A stretch of DNA of 64,000 nt from MED-G16 sp964467915 (GTDB lineage: Bacteria > Bacteroidota > Bacteroidia > Cytophagales > MED-G16), in assembly GCA_964467915.1 (NCBI GenBank), contig CAYXSW010000001.1, positions 62,001 to 126,000 on the forward strand. The letters are read 5' to 3'. How positions within the stretch are numbered: the stretch's first letter is position 1; the number at the start of each line of letters is the position of its first letter. Of this stretch, positions 43,421-52,287 are shown piece by piece. The position numbers and the translations under genes are program-made. The notes beneath the pieces were generated by a model. It did not search any database. It was given only the letters and a program-made list of their open reading frames with translations, and had not been told where the DNA came from.

Positions 43421-45829
43421 TTAGATTTTAATATTAATTGTAAACATATAATTTCTTCCAGCCTGTGGGTAAAAATAATTTTCTCTTATCTCATAATTTA
43501 TCCCCCCATAATAGCCAAAGGTATAACCGTTACTAGAATACATTTTATTAAAAATATTATTTATTGAAAACTTTATGTATAAATTTTTGAAAATATTATT
43601 ATTAAAACTCGCACTTAGTTCAAGATCATTTACTAAAAACGAATCTATTAGTCTTTGATTATTAGATGTGTTGTCCAAAAACTGTTTTCCTACATATTTA
43701 GAATTAAACGTTAAAATAAATGGTTTTTTAAACTGCCAAATCATTGAATTGTTAAATATAATGTTAGGTGAAAAAGAGATGTCAGTTTTTTTATATTTAT
43801 TAACTATGGTATTAAATTCATCGAAATCACTTCCATAATCATAAATGAATTCATTAAAATTAAACACATAATTTTTTGATAAGGTCAAAGATGAATTAAT
43901 GTTTATCTTCTGTTTGTTGACAGTGTTAGATAATTCTAACCCATACCTTCTGCTTTTTTTCACATTTGTCTTGATGTTAGCGCCAACGTCATTAATCTCT
44001 CCTGTAGTGATAAGTTGATTATTATATTCCATCCAGAAAAAATTAATGTTTACCTGTCCTCTTTTATAATTAAAGTTGTTCCCTAATTCTAAGTCATATA
44101 GTGTCTCATGTTTTGGAGGTGTTTTGGAATCAATAAAATCACTTCTTGTTGGCTCTCTATTTGCAATTGACAATGAAGCATACACATTTATCTTTTCATT
44201 TATATCATTTGTAATTCCAGCTTTTGGATTAAAAAACCAATTTTTAGAATCAATATTGATTTCTGTTCTGTCATTGTCTGTTCCATTACTTTGGTGTGAG
44301 TAACCCCTTATTTGTAATTCAGCAAACAGCTCTGTTTTATTTGAGATATTTACATTATACTTTGTGTAAACATTACCATCTTTTTTTGTTGATCCTGAAA
44401 AATAATATGGGCTTTGAAAAAACATATTTACTGAGTTTGATGAAATTATTTCTCCAAAGTGATCTCCGTCATATTTATTTATAGCTCCCCCTATATTAAA
44501 AGAACTATTATTAAACTTTCTTAAAAAAGAATAAGTTACTCCATAAAAATGATTTTTAAGCCATCTTCTTCTTACCAGGTTTGTGATTTTATTTTCTTGG
44601 TTTTCATAATAATTTTTTAAATTGTCACCTTCCCTAAATTGTTCGTAATAACCTCTTCCAAAAGTATAATGAAAAGCTAAACTTAAATTTGTTTCTTTAG
44701 AAAAAGAATGATTCATGTGTGCTTGGTAGTGGTCTTGTTGATAGTTATCAGTCTCATTTTTATACGTGTAATAATTAAAAGTTCTTCCTGCACCTAATAA
44801 ATTTTCGGCTTGTGTTTCACTATATCCATTATTGTTAATTACCTGTTCCATGCCATCTATATCATTTATTAACCTTGACTCTGGCGTCCCCCACCAAGAT
44901 TGATATGTTTTTTCTTTTCCTGAAAAGTTAATAAAGTCTATTGAGGTATTTTTTGAATAATAACTTGCTGAAGCATAGTAAGATTTTAGATTTGAAAATG
45001 CTCTATCAACATAACCATCAGATGTAATTTTTGAGAGTCTTAAATTAAAGTTCAATTTATTATTAATAAGCCCAGAATTAACTTCCATGGAATTTTTTAT
45101 AGTGTTGAATGATCCGACAGAAGACAAGTAGTTTATTCTAAATTTTTCTGATAAATTTCCAGTCTTAATACTGACCGTTCCCCCGAAAGCTCCGCCTCCA
45201 TTAGTTGATGAGCCAACTCCTCTTTGAACCTGTATACTATTAGAAGAAGAGGCAAGGTCAGGTGTGTTTACCCAGAACACACCATGTGATTCTGAATCAT
45301 TATAAGGAATTCCGTTTATAGTAATGTTTATTCTTGTGGCATCACTACCTCTAATCCTGATTCCTGTATATCCAACACCATTTCCAGCATCAGAAGTTGA
45401 GTAGGCAGAGGGTGTTGATTGAAGGATAAATGGAATGTCTTTAGCTATATTATTTTCTTCTATAAATTTTCTTGAAATATTTGTGAAGGCAAAAGGACTC
45501 TTTTCTTTTACCCTTGTTGAGGTAACTTTAATCTCATCACTTAATAAGATACCGTCTTCGAGATTTACCTCATAATATTTGTTTTTGCTTGGGGTTATTT
45601 GAATGTTTTTTGTTATGTAACCAACATGCGATATAGATATGTTAAAGTTTTCTGATTTTTTATTAATATAAAAATCACCCCTAGAATTAGTATAAAAAAC
45701 CTCATTAGTAGAGGGAATAAATATATTTGCTCCAGGTATAATACTCCCTTCAGTATCTTTAACAACAATTTTTATAGATTCTTGAGAATACCCAGTAAAA
45801 CTTAACCAAAAAAATAAAAGAATCCTCAT
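43421..45829 (-). CDS. TonB-dependent outer-membrane receptor (thiamine-regulated)
   Basis: An 802-aa receptor. After a short signal peptide (ending YSQ, residue 16) comes a carboxypeptidase-regulatory-like domain (about 18-95, typical of Bacteroidota), a TonB-box region, a plug domain (about 115-235) with YTGIRIRGSDATRINITING and GVFWVNTPD, and a 22-strand beta barrel to the C-terminus (SINNIFNKMY near the end). The TPP aptamer in its leader and the thiamine-binding protein after it imply transport of thiamine or a precursor across the outer membrane. Energy comes from TonB-ExbBD encoded elsewhere. Confidence 0.92.
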   Translation of the reverse strand: MRILLFFWLSFTGYSQESIKIVVKDTEGSIIPGANIFIPSTNEVFYTNSRGDFYINKKSENFNISISHVGYITKNIQITPSKNKYYEVNLEDGILLSDEIKVTSTRVKEKSPFAFTNISRKFIEENNIAKDIPFILQSTPSAYSTSDAGNGVGYTGIRIRGSDATRINITINGIPYNDSESHGVFWVNTPDLASSSNSIQVQRGVGSSTNGGGAFGGTVSIKTGNLSEKFRINYLSSVGSFNTIKNSMEVNSGLINNKLNFNLRLSKITSDGYVDRAFSNLKSYYASASYYSKNTSIDFINFSGKEKTYQSWWGTPESRLINDIDGMEQVINNNGYSETQAENLLGAGRTFNYYTYKNETDNYQQDHYQAHMNHSFSKETNLSLAFHYTFGRGYYEQFREGDNLKNYYENQENKITNLVRRRWLKNHFYGVTYSFLRKFNNSSFNIGGAINKYDGDHFGEIISSNSVNMFFQSPYYFSGSTKKDGNVYTKYNVNISNKTELFAELQIRGYSHQSNGTDNDRTEINIDSKNWFFNPKAGITNDINEKINVYASLSIANREPTRSDFIDSKTPPKHETLYDLELGNNFNYKRGQVNINFFWMEYNNQLITTGEINDVGANIKTNVKKSRRYGLELSNTVNKQKININSSLTLSKNYVFNFNEFIYDYGSDFDEFNTIVNKYKKTDISFSPNIIFNNSMIWQFKKPFILTFNSKYVGKQFLDNTSNNQRLIDSFLVNDLELSASFNNNIFKNLYIKFSINNIFNKMYSSNGYTFGYYGGINYEIRENYFYPQAGRNYMFTINIKI

Positions 45830-45887
45830 GGTGAAAACATTTAAATGTACAGGACCTTAAAAAAGAGGAATGAAAATAACTTTCTTT

Positions 45888-45957
45888 TTTCTACGCCAGA
45901 ATTACCTGGGTCAGTTTTAAGAGTATAATCTCAGCCCTTATATAAGGCACCCCTATG
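45888..45957 (-). promoter_or_regulatory. TPP (thiamine pyrophosphate) riboswitch
   Basis: Read on the minus strand, the leader has the THI-element core in order: AGGGGTGCC, a P3 hairpin (CCTTATATAAGG), the pyrimidine-sensing GGGCTGAGA, then a joining loop, then GACCCAGGTAATTCTGGCGTAG, whose CCAG/CTGG arms form P5 around GTAATT. These are the conserved bases contacting the HMP and pyrophosphate ends of TPP. It sits about 60 bases before the TonB receptor ATG and 11 bases after the stop of the kinase gene. No strong terminator hairpin is visible downstream, so control of translation initiation is more likely. A perfect 12-base palindrome (ACATTTAAATGT, 45838-45849) lies just before the start. 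Confidence 0.93.
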
Positions 45958-45967
45958 ACAAAATTAA

Positions 45968-46471
45968 TTATTTATTATTAATAATATTTAAGGATGAATT
46001 TATTCTGTTAACAAGAGAACCTTCTATTATATAATAGTTTAGTTTTCTTTCTTTCATAGCTGACCTAAATTCTTCATAAATCATATCTCTATTATTCTGG
46101 TTCTCTCTCAATTTGTCATATTCCCAGGGGATATCAGGCTTACACAAAAGATAAATGTCAAACTCTTCTTTTTTTGATAGGCGTAGTATTTTTTTTTTAA
46201 CTCTATTAAATTTTATTCTGCTCCAAAGCTCAATGTCTAATATGGACGTGTCAGCTATAATATAATCTCCCCCTCTTTTTATTGCGTCTTCTATTATTAT
46301 GTTTTGTTTTTTAGCTATTATTTCGAGATCAAGAATATTGTAAATTGATTTTTTTTCTAAGTATTCTCTTGCATACTCATCACAGAGTTCGCATTCTAAT
46401 GTTTTGGAAAGAGATCGTGCCAAAGTACTTTTTCCTGAAGATTCTGGACCAACTACACTAATCTTGATCAT
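45968..46471 (-). CDS. NadR-like P-loop kinase (nicotinamide riboside or thiamine kinase)
   Basis: A 167-aa P-loop protein corresponding to the C-terminal kinase domain of NadR. Walker A is GPESSGKST (about 8-16); CDEYAREYL and IIADTSILDIELWS are NadR-like, and a lid segment with WEYDKLREN follows. It lacks the NadR helix-turn-helix and adenylyltransferase domains. It overlaps the pnuC gene upstream by 14 bases. Linked PnuC and NadR-type kinase usually trap nicotinamide riboside by phosphorylation, but next to a TPP riboswitch thiamine is an alternative substrate. Both are open. Confidence 0.82.
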   Translation of the reverse strand: MIKISVVGPESSGKSTLARSLSKTLECELCDEYAREYLEKKSIYNILDLEIIAKKQNIIIEDAIKRGGDYIIADTSILDIELWSRIKFNRVKKKILRLSKKEEFDIYLLCKPDIPWEYDKLRENQNNRDMIYEEFRSAMKERKLNYYIIEGSLVNRINSSLNIINNK

Positions 46472-47018
46472 TTTCTAACTTTTTTTTCCATTCAAAATAC
46501 CCGGATACAGCTAAAATTAAAAAAACAAAATATTGACCACTAGTAATATAAAGTCCTTTGTATATAAATAGTGGTATATATATAATGTCTGCAATTATCC
46601 AAAAAATCCAATTCTCTAATTTTCTTCTTGCCAACAGTAGCATAGCCGTTAAACTAAAAGCTGTGGTTATACTATCTAAAAAAACCACATCGCTATCTGT
46701 CATTTTAAGAATAAAAAATAAGATGATAAAAAAACTGATAAATAAGATTACATAGTTTACGTTTTCTGATTTAGTGTTTTTTGAAATATGTTTTTTGATT
46801 TTAGTGTTTTTGGATGTCCATAATATCCAACCATACACACTCATCACAAAGTAATATAAATTTATACCCGCTTCAGCATATATTTTATTTTCATATGTAA
46901 TAAAAACATAAATTAAAACACTCACTATCCCAGTTGGGAAAACCAGGACGTTATTTTTTCGTGCAAACCATACACTTAATACGCCAGCCGTCGCTGCAAT
47001 TATTTCAAGAGTTGACAT
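46458..47018 (-). CDS. pnuC: PnuC-family vitamin transporter (PnuC or PnuT)
   Basis: A 186-aa membrane protein with about seven helices of the PnuC family, which move non-phosphorylated vitamins by facilitated diffusion and depend on a cytoplasmic kinase for trapping. The helix carrying the substrate motif reads WIFWIIAD (WxxWxxxD), where nicotinamide riboside carriers commonly have Asn at the last place; PnuT thiamine carriers occur in Bacteroidota near TPP riboswitches. It is coupled to the NadR-like kinase gene. Substrate: nicotinamide riboside or thiamine, not decided. It is divergent from guaB, 80 bases away. Confidence 0.85.
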   Translation of the reverse strand: MSTLEIIAATAGVLSVWFARKNNVLVFPTGIVSVLIYVFITYENKIYAEAGINLYYFVMSVYGWILWTSKNTKIKKHISKNTKSENVNYVILFISFFIILFFILKMTDSDVVFLDSITTAFSLTAMLLLARRKLENWIFWIIADIIYIPLFIYKGLYITSGQYFVFLILAVSGYFEWKKKLENDQD

Positions 47019-47060
47019 TTAATAATATAAAAAGAATTTTTTAACTCAAGTATAATACAT

Positions 47061-47068
47061 TAGTTTTG
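47061..47068 (+). promoter_or_regulatory. Candidate -7 promoter element for guaB
   Basis: TAGTTTTG matches TAnnTTTG. It ends three bases before the inverted repeat at 47071-47099, so the predicted transcription start (about four to six bases after the G) falls within the left arm of that repeat. No clear -33 TTTG is seen. Confidence 0.35.
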
Positions 47069-47070
47069 CT

Positions 47071-47099
47071 TGGCAAATAGATAAATCTCTTATTTGCCA
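47071..47099 (+). promoter_or_regulatory. Inverted repeat engaging the guaB start codon
   Basis: Perfect 9-base arms TGGCAAATA (47071-47079) and TATTTGCCA (47091-47099), with 11 bases between. The last A of the right arm is the A of the guaB ATG. As RNA it would be a hairpin that places the start codon at its base; as DNA it would be a palindromic operator at the likely transcription start. Either would allow control of IMP dehydrogenase synthesis. The repeat is directly seen; the function is inference. Confidence 0.55.
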
Positions 47100-48559
47100 T
47101 GAAAAACAACACAAAATTTCAAAACGAGGCTTTAACATTTGATGATGTCCTCTTAGTACCTTCTTACTCAGAAATAATTCCAACAGACACGGACGTTAGG
47201 TCTTTATTGACAAGAAATATTAATATTAATATACCTATTGTGTCTGCGTCTATGGACACAGTTACAGAGTCAAAATTAGCAATTGCTATTGCCTTGAAAG
47301 GTGGCATGGGAATAGTACACAAGAACATGAGTATTAAAAAACAAGCCGAGGAAGTTAGGAGAGTTAAAAGATCTCAAAGCGGTATGATTAAAGACCCAAT
47401 CACTATGGATAAAAACTCTAATGTTAAAGACGCATTATCTATAATGAAAAAACATCAGATTGGAGGAATTCCTATTATCAATGCTTCAAATGAGTTAATT
47501 GGAATAGTTACCAATAGAGACCTTAGATTTCAAAAAGACAGTTCGATCGAGATTTCTAAGATAATGACAAAGAAGTTGGTAACAGCTAAAGTTGGGATTA
47601 GTCTTGATAGTGCTGAAAAAATTTTAAAAAAGCATAAAATTGAAAAACTACCTATAGTTGAAGGGAAAAAGTTTGTTGGCTTAATAACATATAAGGATAT
47701 TTTAAAAAACAAATCCATGCCTGATGCTTGTAAAGATTTGCTGGGTAGATTAAGAGTGGGAGCCGCAATTGGTGTTTCTGGGGATTGGGAGGAGAGGATA
47801 GATAAATTAATTGATTCTGGTGTAGATGTTTTATCTATAGACACTGCACACGCTCACTCAAAGTTAGTAATAGAGGTTCTAAAAACCATCAAATCAAATT
47901 ACTCGATAGATGTTATCGTTGGTAATATTGCTACGGGAGAAGCGGCAAAAAAACTTGTTGACTCTGGTGCAGATGCGGTTAAGGTTGGTGTGGGCCCTGG
48001 AAGTATCTGCACTACTAGAATTATAGCTGGAGTAGGTATGCCTCAACTCTCGGCAATATATGATGTTTCTAAAAAAATTATAGGTTCGGGGGTGCCCGTA
48101 ATAGCTGATGGGGGAATTAGATTTTCTGGAGATGTTGTGAAGGCTCTAGCAGCTGGAGCAAATTCAGTTATGATAGGTTCATTATTGGCTGGTACAGAAG
48201 AGACCCCTGGCGATATAATTTTATATGAGGGTAGAAAATACAAGGCTTATAGAGGAATGGGATCAGTAGAAGCCATGGAAGCAGGAACAAAAGACAGGTA
48301 TTTTCAGCAAAATGAAAATGATCCAAAGAAATTAGTTCCTGAAGGAATTGTTGGCAGGGTTCCATATAAGGGGGATGTTTCGGAAGTCATTTATCAAATT
48401 ACAGGTGGTTTAAGAGCAGGAATGGGTTATGTGGGGGCAAAAAATATATCAAAGCTTCAACAAGCTAATTTTGTAAGGATAACAAATGCGGGTTCAATAG
48501 AGGGTCATCCTCACGACGTATTTATTACAAGAGAGTCTCCAAATTATTCAAAAAAATAA
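47099..48559 (+). CDS. guaB: IMP dehydrogenase
   Basis: A 486-aa enzyme oxidising IMP to XMP, the committed step to guanine nucleotides. The TIM barrel starts with LTFDDVLLVPSYSE; two CBS domains (about 95-205) are inserted, and the catalytic loop GPGSICTTRI holds Cys304. Later motifs are VIADGGIRFSGDV and YRGMGSVEAM. The C-terminal flap is complete. The leader contains the inverted repeat described separately. Confidence 0.98.
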   Translation: MKNNTKFQNEALTFDDVLLVPSYSEIIPTDTDVRSLLTRNININIPIVSASMDTVTESKLAIAIALKGGMGIVHKNMSIKKQAEEVRRVKRSQSGMIKDPITMDKNSNVKDALSIMKKHQIGGIPIINASNELIGIVTNRDLRFQKDSSIEISKIMTKKLVTAKVGISLDSAEKILKKHKIEKLPIVEGKKFVGLITYKDILKNKSMPDACKDLLGRLRVGAAIGVSGDWEERIDKLIDSGVDVLSIDTAHAHSKLVIEVLKTIKSNYSIDVIVGNIATGEAAKKLVDSGADAVKVGVGPGSICTTRIIAGVGMPQLSAIYDVSKKIIGSGVPVIADGGIRFSGDVVKALAAGANSVMIGSLLAGTEETPGDIILYEGRKYKAYRGMGSVEAMEAGTKDRYFQQNENDPKKLVPEGIVGRVPYKGDVSEVIYQITGGLRAGMGYVGAKNISKLQQANFVRITNAGSIEGHPHDVFITRESPNYSKK

Positions 48560-48571
48560 TTTATTCTTTTA

Positions 48572-48579
48572 TACTTTTG
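48572..48579 (+). promoter_or_regulatory. Candidate -7 promoter element before SpoIIE-type phosphatase gene
   Basis: TACTTTTG, the same octamer as before purH and mreB, ends four bases before the ATG at 48584. If active, the mRNA would start at or next to the start codon, giving a leaderless message. No -33 element is seen. Confidence 0.35.
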
Positions 48580-48583
48580 AAGG

Positions 48584-50131
48584 ATGACCGCTAGAATTAA
48601 CCCGAATGTTTATTTAACAACCGGAACTTTATTTTGGGTTCTGTTTTCATTTTTTCATATAACACTTTTATTTGAAGACCAAGCGGGTTATTCTCCAGCC
48701 TATAGACTTATATACCTTGTCATGTTAGGTTCATTTATATTATCATTTTATAAATACTACGACTTAGTTTTTCCTAAGATTAGTAGAAAGATAATATTCA
48801 ACAATTTTTTTAAACTTTTTATATATAGCCTCAAGGCAATTTTTCCTGTCGTTTTAATATATGTTTTGTATTTTTTTAGAGTAGGAGAAAATTTTATTTA
48901 TTCTCAAATTTTTTCAAACCTAATAAATGAATTTGTTACAGGAATATCCTTATTATTTCTAATTATAAATTTCATTTTTTTTAAGAGGCTCATATTGTTT
49001 GAATCTACTTCAATTATGAAATCTATTTTTTTGATCTTTAAATATGGAGCCGCTCTTGTTTTTATTTTTGATATAATTTATAATTTTTATCCCTCAGTTT
49101 TTTATCAATATTTATTTGGCGCTTTGTTTTTGTTAGGTGGTATTTTGTTTTATAATCAGAAGTGGATTGCTTATTTACATTTTGATCAGAAATGGAAAAC
49201 AATTCTAATATGCTTCTTTCTATTAGCATCTAATATAGTAATATATCAATTTTTTTCTTTAAATAATGAGTTTTTCATTCCACGCTTTGATATTCAGAAT
49301 TTACTTTTTTTTGTGTTATTGATAGGTTTTAATTTTAGTTACTTATCCATATCTGTTCTCATTAACATTTTTAATTTACCAACTTCTCCTGTTTTTGATG
49401 ACATTCAAAATGAAAGATATATTGCAAGAAGGGTTCAAGAAAACTTAATTCCCAGCTCACTTCCAAATTCTAAAAAATTAAAAATCACATCTTCATATAT
49501 GCCACATTATGCTTTGGGGGGGGATTATTATGATTATATATCTTTAGGTGATAATAAATTTTTAATTTGTATTGCTGATGTTTCAGGCAAGGGTATTCCT
49601 GCAGCCTTATTAATGTCCAACGTTCAGGCCTCTCTTAGAACAATGGCAAGGCACTCTCAAAATTTAAAAAAAATTGTTAAAGAATTAAACTTTCAAATTA
49701 ATTTAAGGGGCTTAAGCGAAAGGTTTGTAAGTATCTTTATTTGTGTGTATGATTTTAAGTCAAAAATTTTAGAATATGTTAATTGTGGACATCCTCATCC
49801 CATAATTTATTATGATAATAAAGTGGACTCTTTAGATAAAGGCTCAACCGTGTTGGGAATGTTTACTAAATTACCAAAGCTTAATGTTTCAAAAATTAAA
49901 ATAAAAACAAACTTTAATATTTTCTGCTATACTGATGGGCTGACAGAAACGCAAAACGATTTTGGTGAATTTTATGGTTATAAAAGATTATTGAAGTTAT
50001 TTTCAGATTCTAAAAACAGACCTCAAAAGTTTATAAAGTCTGTGATTGCAGATCTTAATGACTTCAGGGGAAATAATTTAACTGATGACGATATAACTCT
50101 TTTGATGACTAAAGTAAAAAATGAAAAATAA
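48584..50131 (+). CDS. Membrane-bound PP2C/SpoIIE-type protein phosphatase
   Basis: A 515-aa protein. The first 270 residues form about seven to eight hydrophobic helices; a short linker with ERYIARRVQENLIP leads to a PP2C-type SpoIIE domain (about 290-515). Metal-binding motifs are GGDYYDY (about 312), ADVSGKGIPAALLMS, YVNCGHPHP and the final TDDDITLLM. Such enzymes dephosphorylate STAS-type anti-anti-sigma proteins in partner-switching pathways, or c-di-like signalling targets in Bacteroidota. No STAS or RsbW gene is nearby. A run of eight G residues encodes the GGD motif. It overlaps the next gene by 11 bases. Confidence 0.9.
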   Translation: MTARINPNVYLTTGTLFWVLFSFFHITLLFEDQAGYSPAYRLIYLVMLGSFILSFYKYYDLVFPKISRKIIFNNFFKLFIYSLKAIFPVVLIYVLYFFRVGENFIYSQIFSNLINEFVTGISLLFLIINFIFFKRLILFESTSIMKSIFLIFKYGAALVFIFDIIYNFYPSVFYQYLFGALFLLGGILFYNQKWIAYLHFDQKWKTILICFFLLASNIVIYQFFSLNNEFFIPRFDIQNLLFFVLLIGFNFSYLSISVLINIFNLPTSPVFDDIQNERYIARRVQENLIPSSLPNSKKLKITSSYMPHYALGGDYYDYISLGDNKFLICIADVSGKGIPAALLMSNVQASLRTMARHSQNLKKIVKELNFQINLRGLSERFVSIFICVYDFKSKILEYVNCGHPHPIIYYDNKVDSLDKGSTVLGMFTKLPKLNVSKIKIKTNFNIFCYTDGLTETQNDFGEFYGYKRLLKLFSDSKNRPQKFIKSVIADLNDFRGNNLTDDDITLLMTKVKNEK

Positions 50132-50957
50132 CATCTTTATAGTGCTTATTGGGTTCTTGAGCTCTTGTGACTTGCTACTTAATCAAAACACAGAACAGAA
50201 AGGAGTAATTGCAAAAGTTGGAGATGCTTACTTATACAATGATGATATAATATATAACTCTTCTCTTGGAGATAGTGCCATTATGTATAGAAGTCAAATG
50301 AATGCATGGATAAAAAAACAACTTCTTTTAAATTCTGCTTTTCAGAATGAAAGTGTTATGAATCAAATTGACAGAAAGGTTGAGGATTATAAAGAAAGCT
50401 TAATACTATTTGAGTTTGAAAAATATTTATATGCCACGTCTATAGGGTTCAAAATATCAGATGATGAAATATCAAAATATTATAATGACAATAAAGACGA
50501 TTTTATTTTGCCTTTTAATTTAATTAAAGCTATTTACGCTAAAGTTCCTTTAGACGCCCCTTCTTTAAGTGTTTTTAGAAATAATTTAAAGAAATATCCA
50601 AATGCTGATACCGCTGAAGTTATTTCCTATTGTTTTCAGTTTGCTGAAAAATCTTTTTTAGAGGATACAACATGGATTAAGTTTGATGACATTATATTGA
50701 ACTTACCTTTTCCTCAAAATTTAGACAAGTCTGTCTTTTTAAAAAACAGAACGTTTTATGAAATAAGAGAAGGTGATTTCATACACTTTATAAGAATATT
50801 AGACAAAAAATTAATAGGGGATTATTCCCCCCTTTCTTTTGAGGAAGATATAGTCAATACAATCTTATTAAATAATAGAAAACAAGAATTATTTGATAAC
50901 TTGCGGGATAGTATTTTTAACAACTCTGTCAGAGGTGTAGATTATGAAATATATTAA
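50121..50957 (+). CDS. SurA-like lipoprotein without clear parvulin domain
   Basis: A 278-aa lipoprotein (lipobox LSSC, Cys16). The part after the signal resembles the SurA/PpiD N-terminal chaperone fold: KGVIAKVGDAYLYNDDI, then a helical region with AWIKKQLLLNSA and ISDDEISKYYNDNKDDF. The region where a PPIase domain would lie (about 140-215) is short and lacks parvulin motifs. It overlaps the start of the true SurA gene by 14 bases, and the pair is common in Bacteroidota. Likely a periplasmic outer-membrane-protein chaperone, with no isomerase activity expected. Confidence 0.78.
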   Translation: MKNNIFIVLIGFLSSCDLLLNQNTEQKGVIAKVGDAYLYNDDIIYNSSLGDSAIMYRSQMNAWIKKQLLLNSAFQNESVMNQIDRKVEDYKESLILFEFEKYLYATSIGFKISDDEISKYYNDNKDDFILPFNLIKAIYAKVPLDAPSLSVFRNNLKKYPNADTAEVISYCFQFAEKSFLEDTTWIKFDDIILNLPFPQNLDKSVFLKNRTFYEIREGDFIHFIRILDKKLIGDYSPLSFEEDIVNTILLNNRKQELFDNLRDSIFNNSVRGVDYEIY

Positions 50958-52287
50958 AGTAACATATCTCTATTTTTTAATTATTATTTTATCATATTCT
51001 TTTAAGGGAATTTCTCAAGAAAGCACAGGCGTTATTGTTGATGAAATAATTGGAAGGGTTGATGATTATATTGTTTTACGATCAGAACTAGAGAGCACAT
51101 ACCTAGATATATTGTCAAGAGGAGAGAGAATTTCAGGTAACACAAAATGCGGTGTTTTAAAAGATTTAATTACTAATAAACTCTTAGTTGCAAAAGCAGA
51201 AATAGATTCTATTATGGTTGAAGATAATCAAGTCGACCAAGAGTTAAACTCTAGAATGGCCTTAATCATAAACCAGGTTGGGTCCGAAGATGAAATTGAG
51301 AAATATTATAATAAAACTATAGCCGAATTTAAAAAAGAACTCTTTGACGATATAAAAGAACAACTAATTGTTAGGAAGATGCGTCAAGAAATTCTAGCTG
51401 ATATTGCCGTGAGCCCAGAAGAGGTAAAAGACTTTTATGAGAGTGTGCCAAGAGACAGCCTGCCTTACTTCTCCACTCAAGTTAAAGTTTCACAAATAGT
51501 TAAGGTCCCTGAAGTTGGTAAAGAACAAAAGGATAAGGTAAGAGGAGAATTACTTGAAATTAGAGATAAAATTATGAACGGGGAAAGTTTTGAAATTTTA
51601 GCTACTCTTTATAGTCAAGATCCAGGAAGTGCTCAGAATGGAGGGAATTTAGGTTTTGTTGGAAGAGGCATGTTTCAGCCAGAGTTTGAGGCTGCTGTTT
51701 TCAAACTAAAAGAAGGAGAAGTATCTATGCCTGTGGAGACGGAGTTTGGATTTCATCTAATTCAATTGATAGAAAAAAGAGGAAATTTATTTAACTCTAG
51801 ACATATACTTTTACAACCTGAGTTTTCGGATTCAGATATTAAGAGAACTAAAGATTTTTTAGATAGTTTGAAGGGTTTGGCTTACTCAGATTCTGTTACC
51901 TTTGAAGAGCTTGCTCGTGAATATTCTGATGATAAGTTCACTTCTTCTTTTGGTGGATACTTTACTGATGCAATGGGTTCTGAAAATGTCCTAGTAGAAG
52001 AGTTGGACCCGGTAATATTTTTTACAATTGACACTATGGATGTTGGCCAGATATCTATTCCTTTTGAGAGCAGAACAGATGACGGTAAAATTGCGTACAA
52101 ATTAATTTTTTTTAAAGAGAAAATTCCACCACACCTTGGGAATCTTGAAGAAGATTATCAGAGATTTAGAAATTTTACCCTAAACAGGAAACAAGTTGTT
52201 GAGTTAGATGAATGGTTTGAGAAGGCAAGGAAGGAAGTCTTCATTAATATTGATCCAGAGTATAATTCTTGTAATATTGTTAACTGA
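50944..52287 (+). CDS. surA: Periplasmic peptidyl-prolyl isomerase/chaperone SurA
   Basis: A 447-aa exported chaperone for outer-membrane proteins. Signal peptide about 1-24 (ending GISQ). N-terminal SurA domain about 30-170 (VDEIIGRVDDYIVLRSELE). First parvulin domain about 178-275 with NGGNLGFVGRGMFQPEFE and TEFGFHLIQL; second, more degenerate, about 278-400 with SRHILLQPEF and SSFGGYFTDA. It follows the SurA-like lipoprotein gene and shares one base with the next gene's ATG. Confidence 0.92.
   Translation: MKYIKVTYLYFLIIILSYSFKGISQESTGVIVDEIIGRVDDYIVLRSELESTYLDILSRGERISGNTKCGVLKDLITNKLLVAKAEIDSIMVEDNQVDQELNSRMALIINQVGSEDEIEKYYNKTIAEFKKELFDDIKEQLIVRKMRQEILADIAVSPEEVKDFYESVPRDSLPYFSTQVKVSQIVKVPEVGKEQKDKVRGELLEIRDKIMNGESFEILATLYSQDPGSAQNGGNLGFVGRGMFQPEFEAAVFKLKEGEVSMPVETEFGFHLIQLIEKRGNLFNSRHILLQPEFSDSDIKRTKDFLDSLKGLAYSDSVTFEELAREYSDDKFTSSFGGYFTDAMGSENVLVEELDPVIFFTIDTMDVGQISIPFESRTDDGKIAYKLIFFKEKIPPHLGNLEEDYQRFRNFTLNRKQVVELDEWFEKARKEVFINIDPEYNSCNIVN

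Noticed and set aside
45968..46471. Full NadR regulator
   Set aside because: Only the kinase domain is present; the helix-turn-helix and adenylyltransferase parts are missing.
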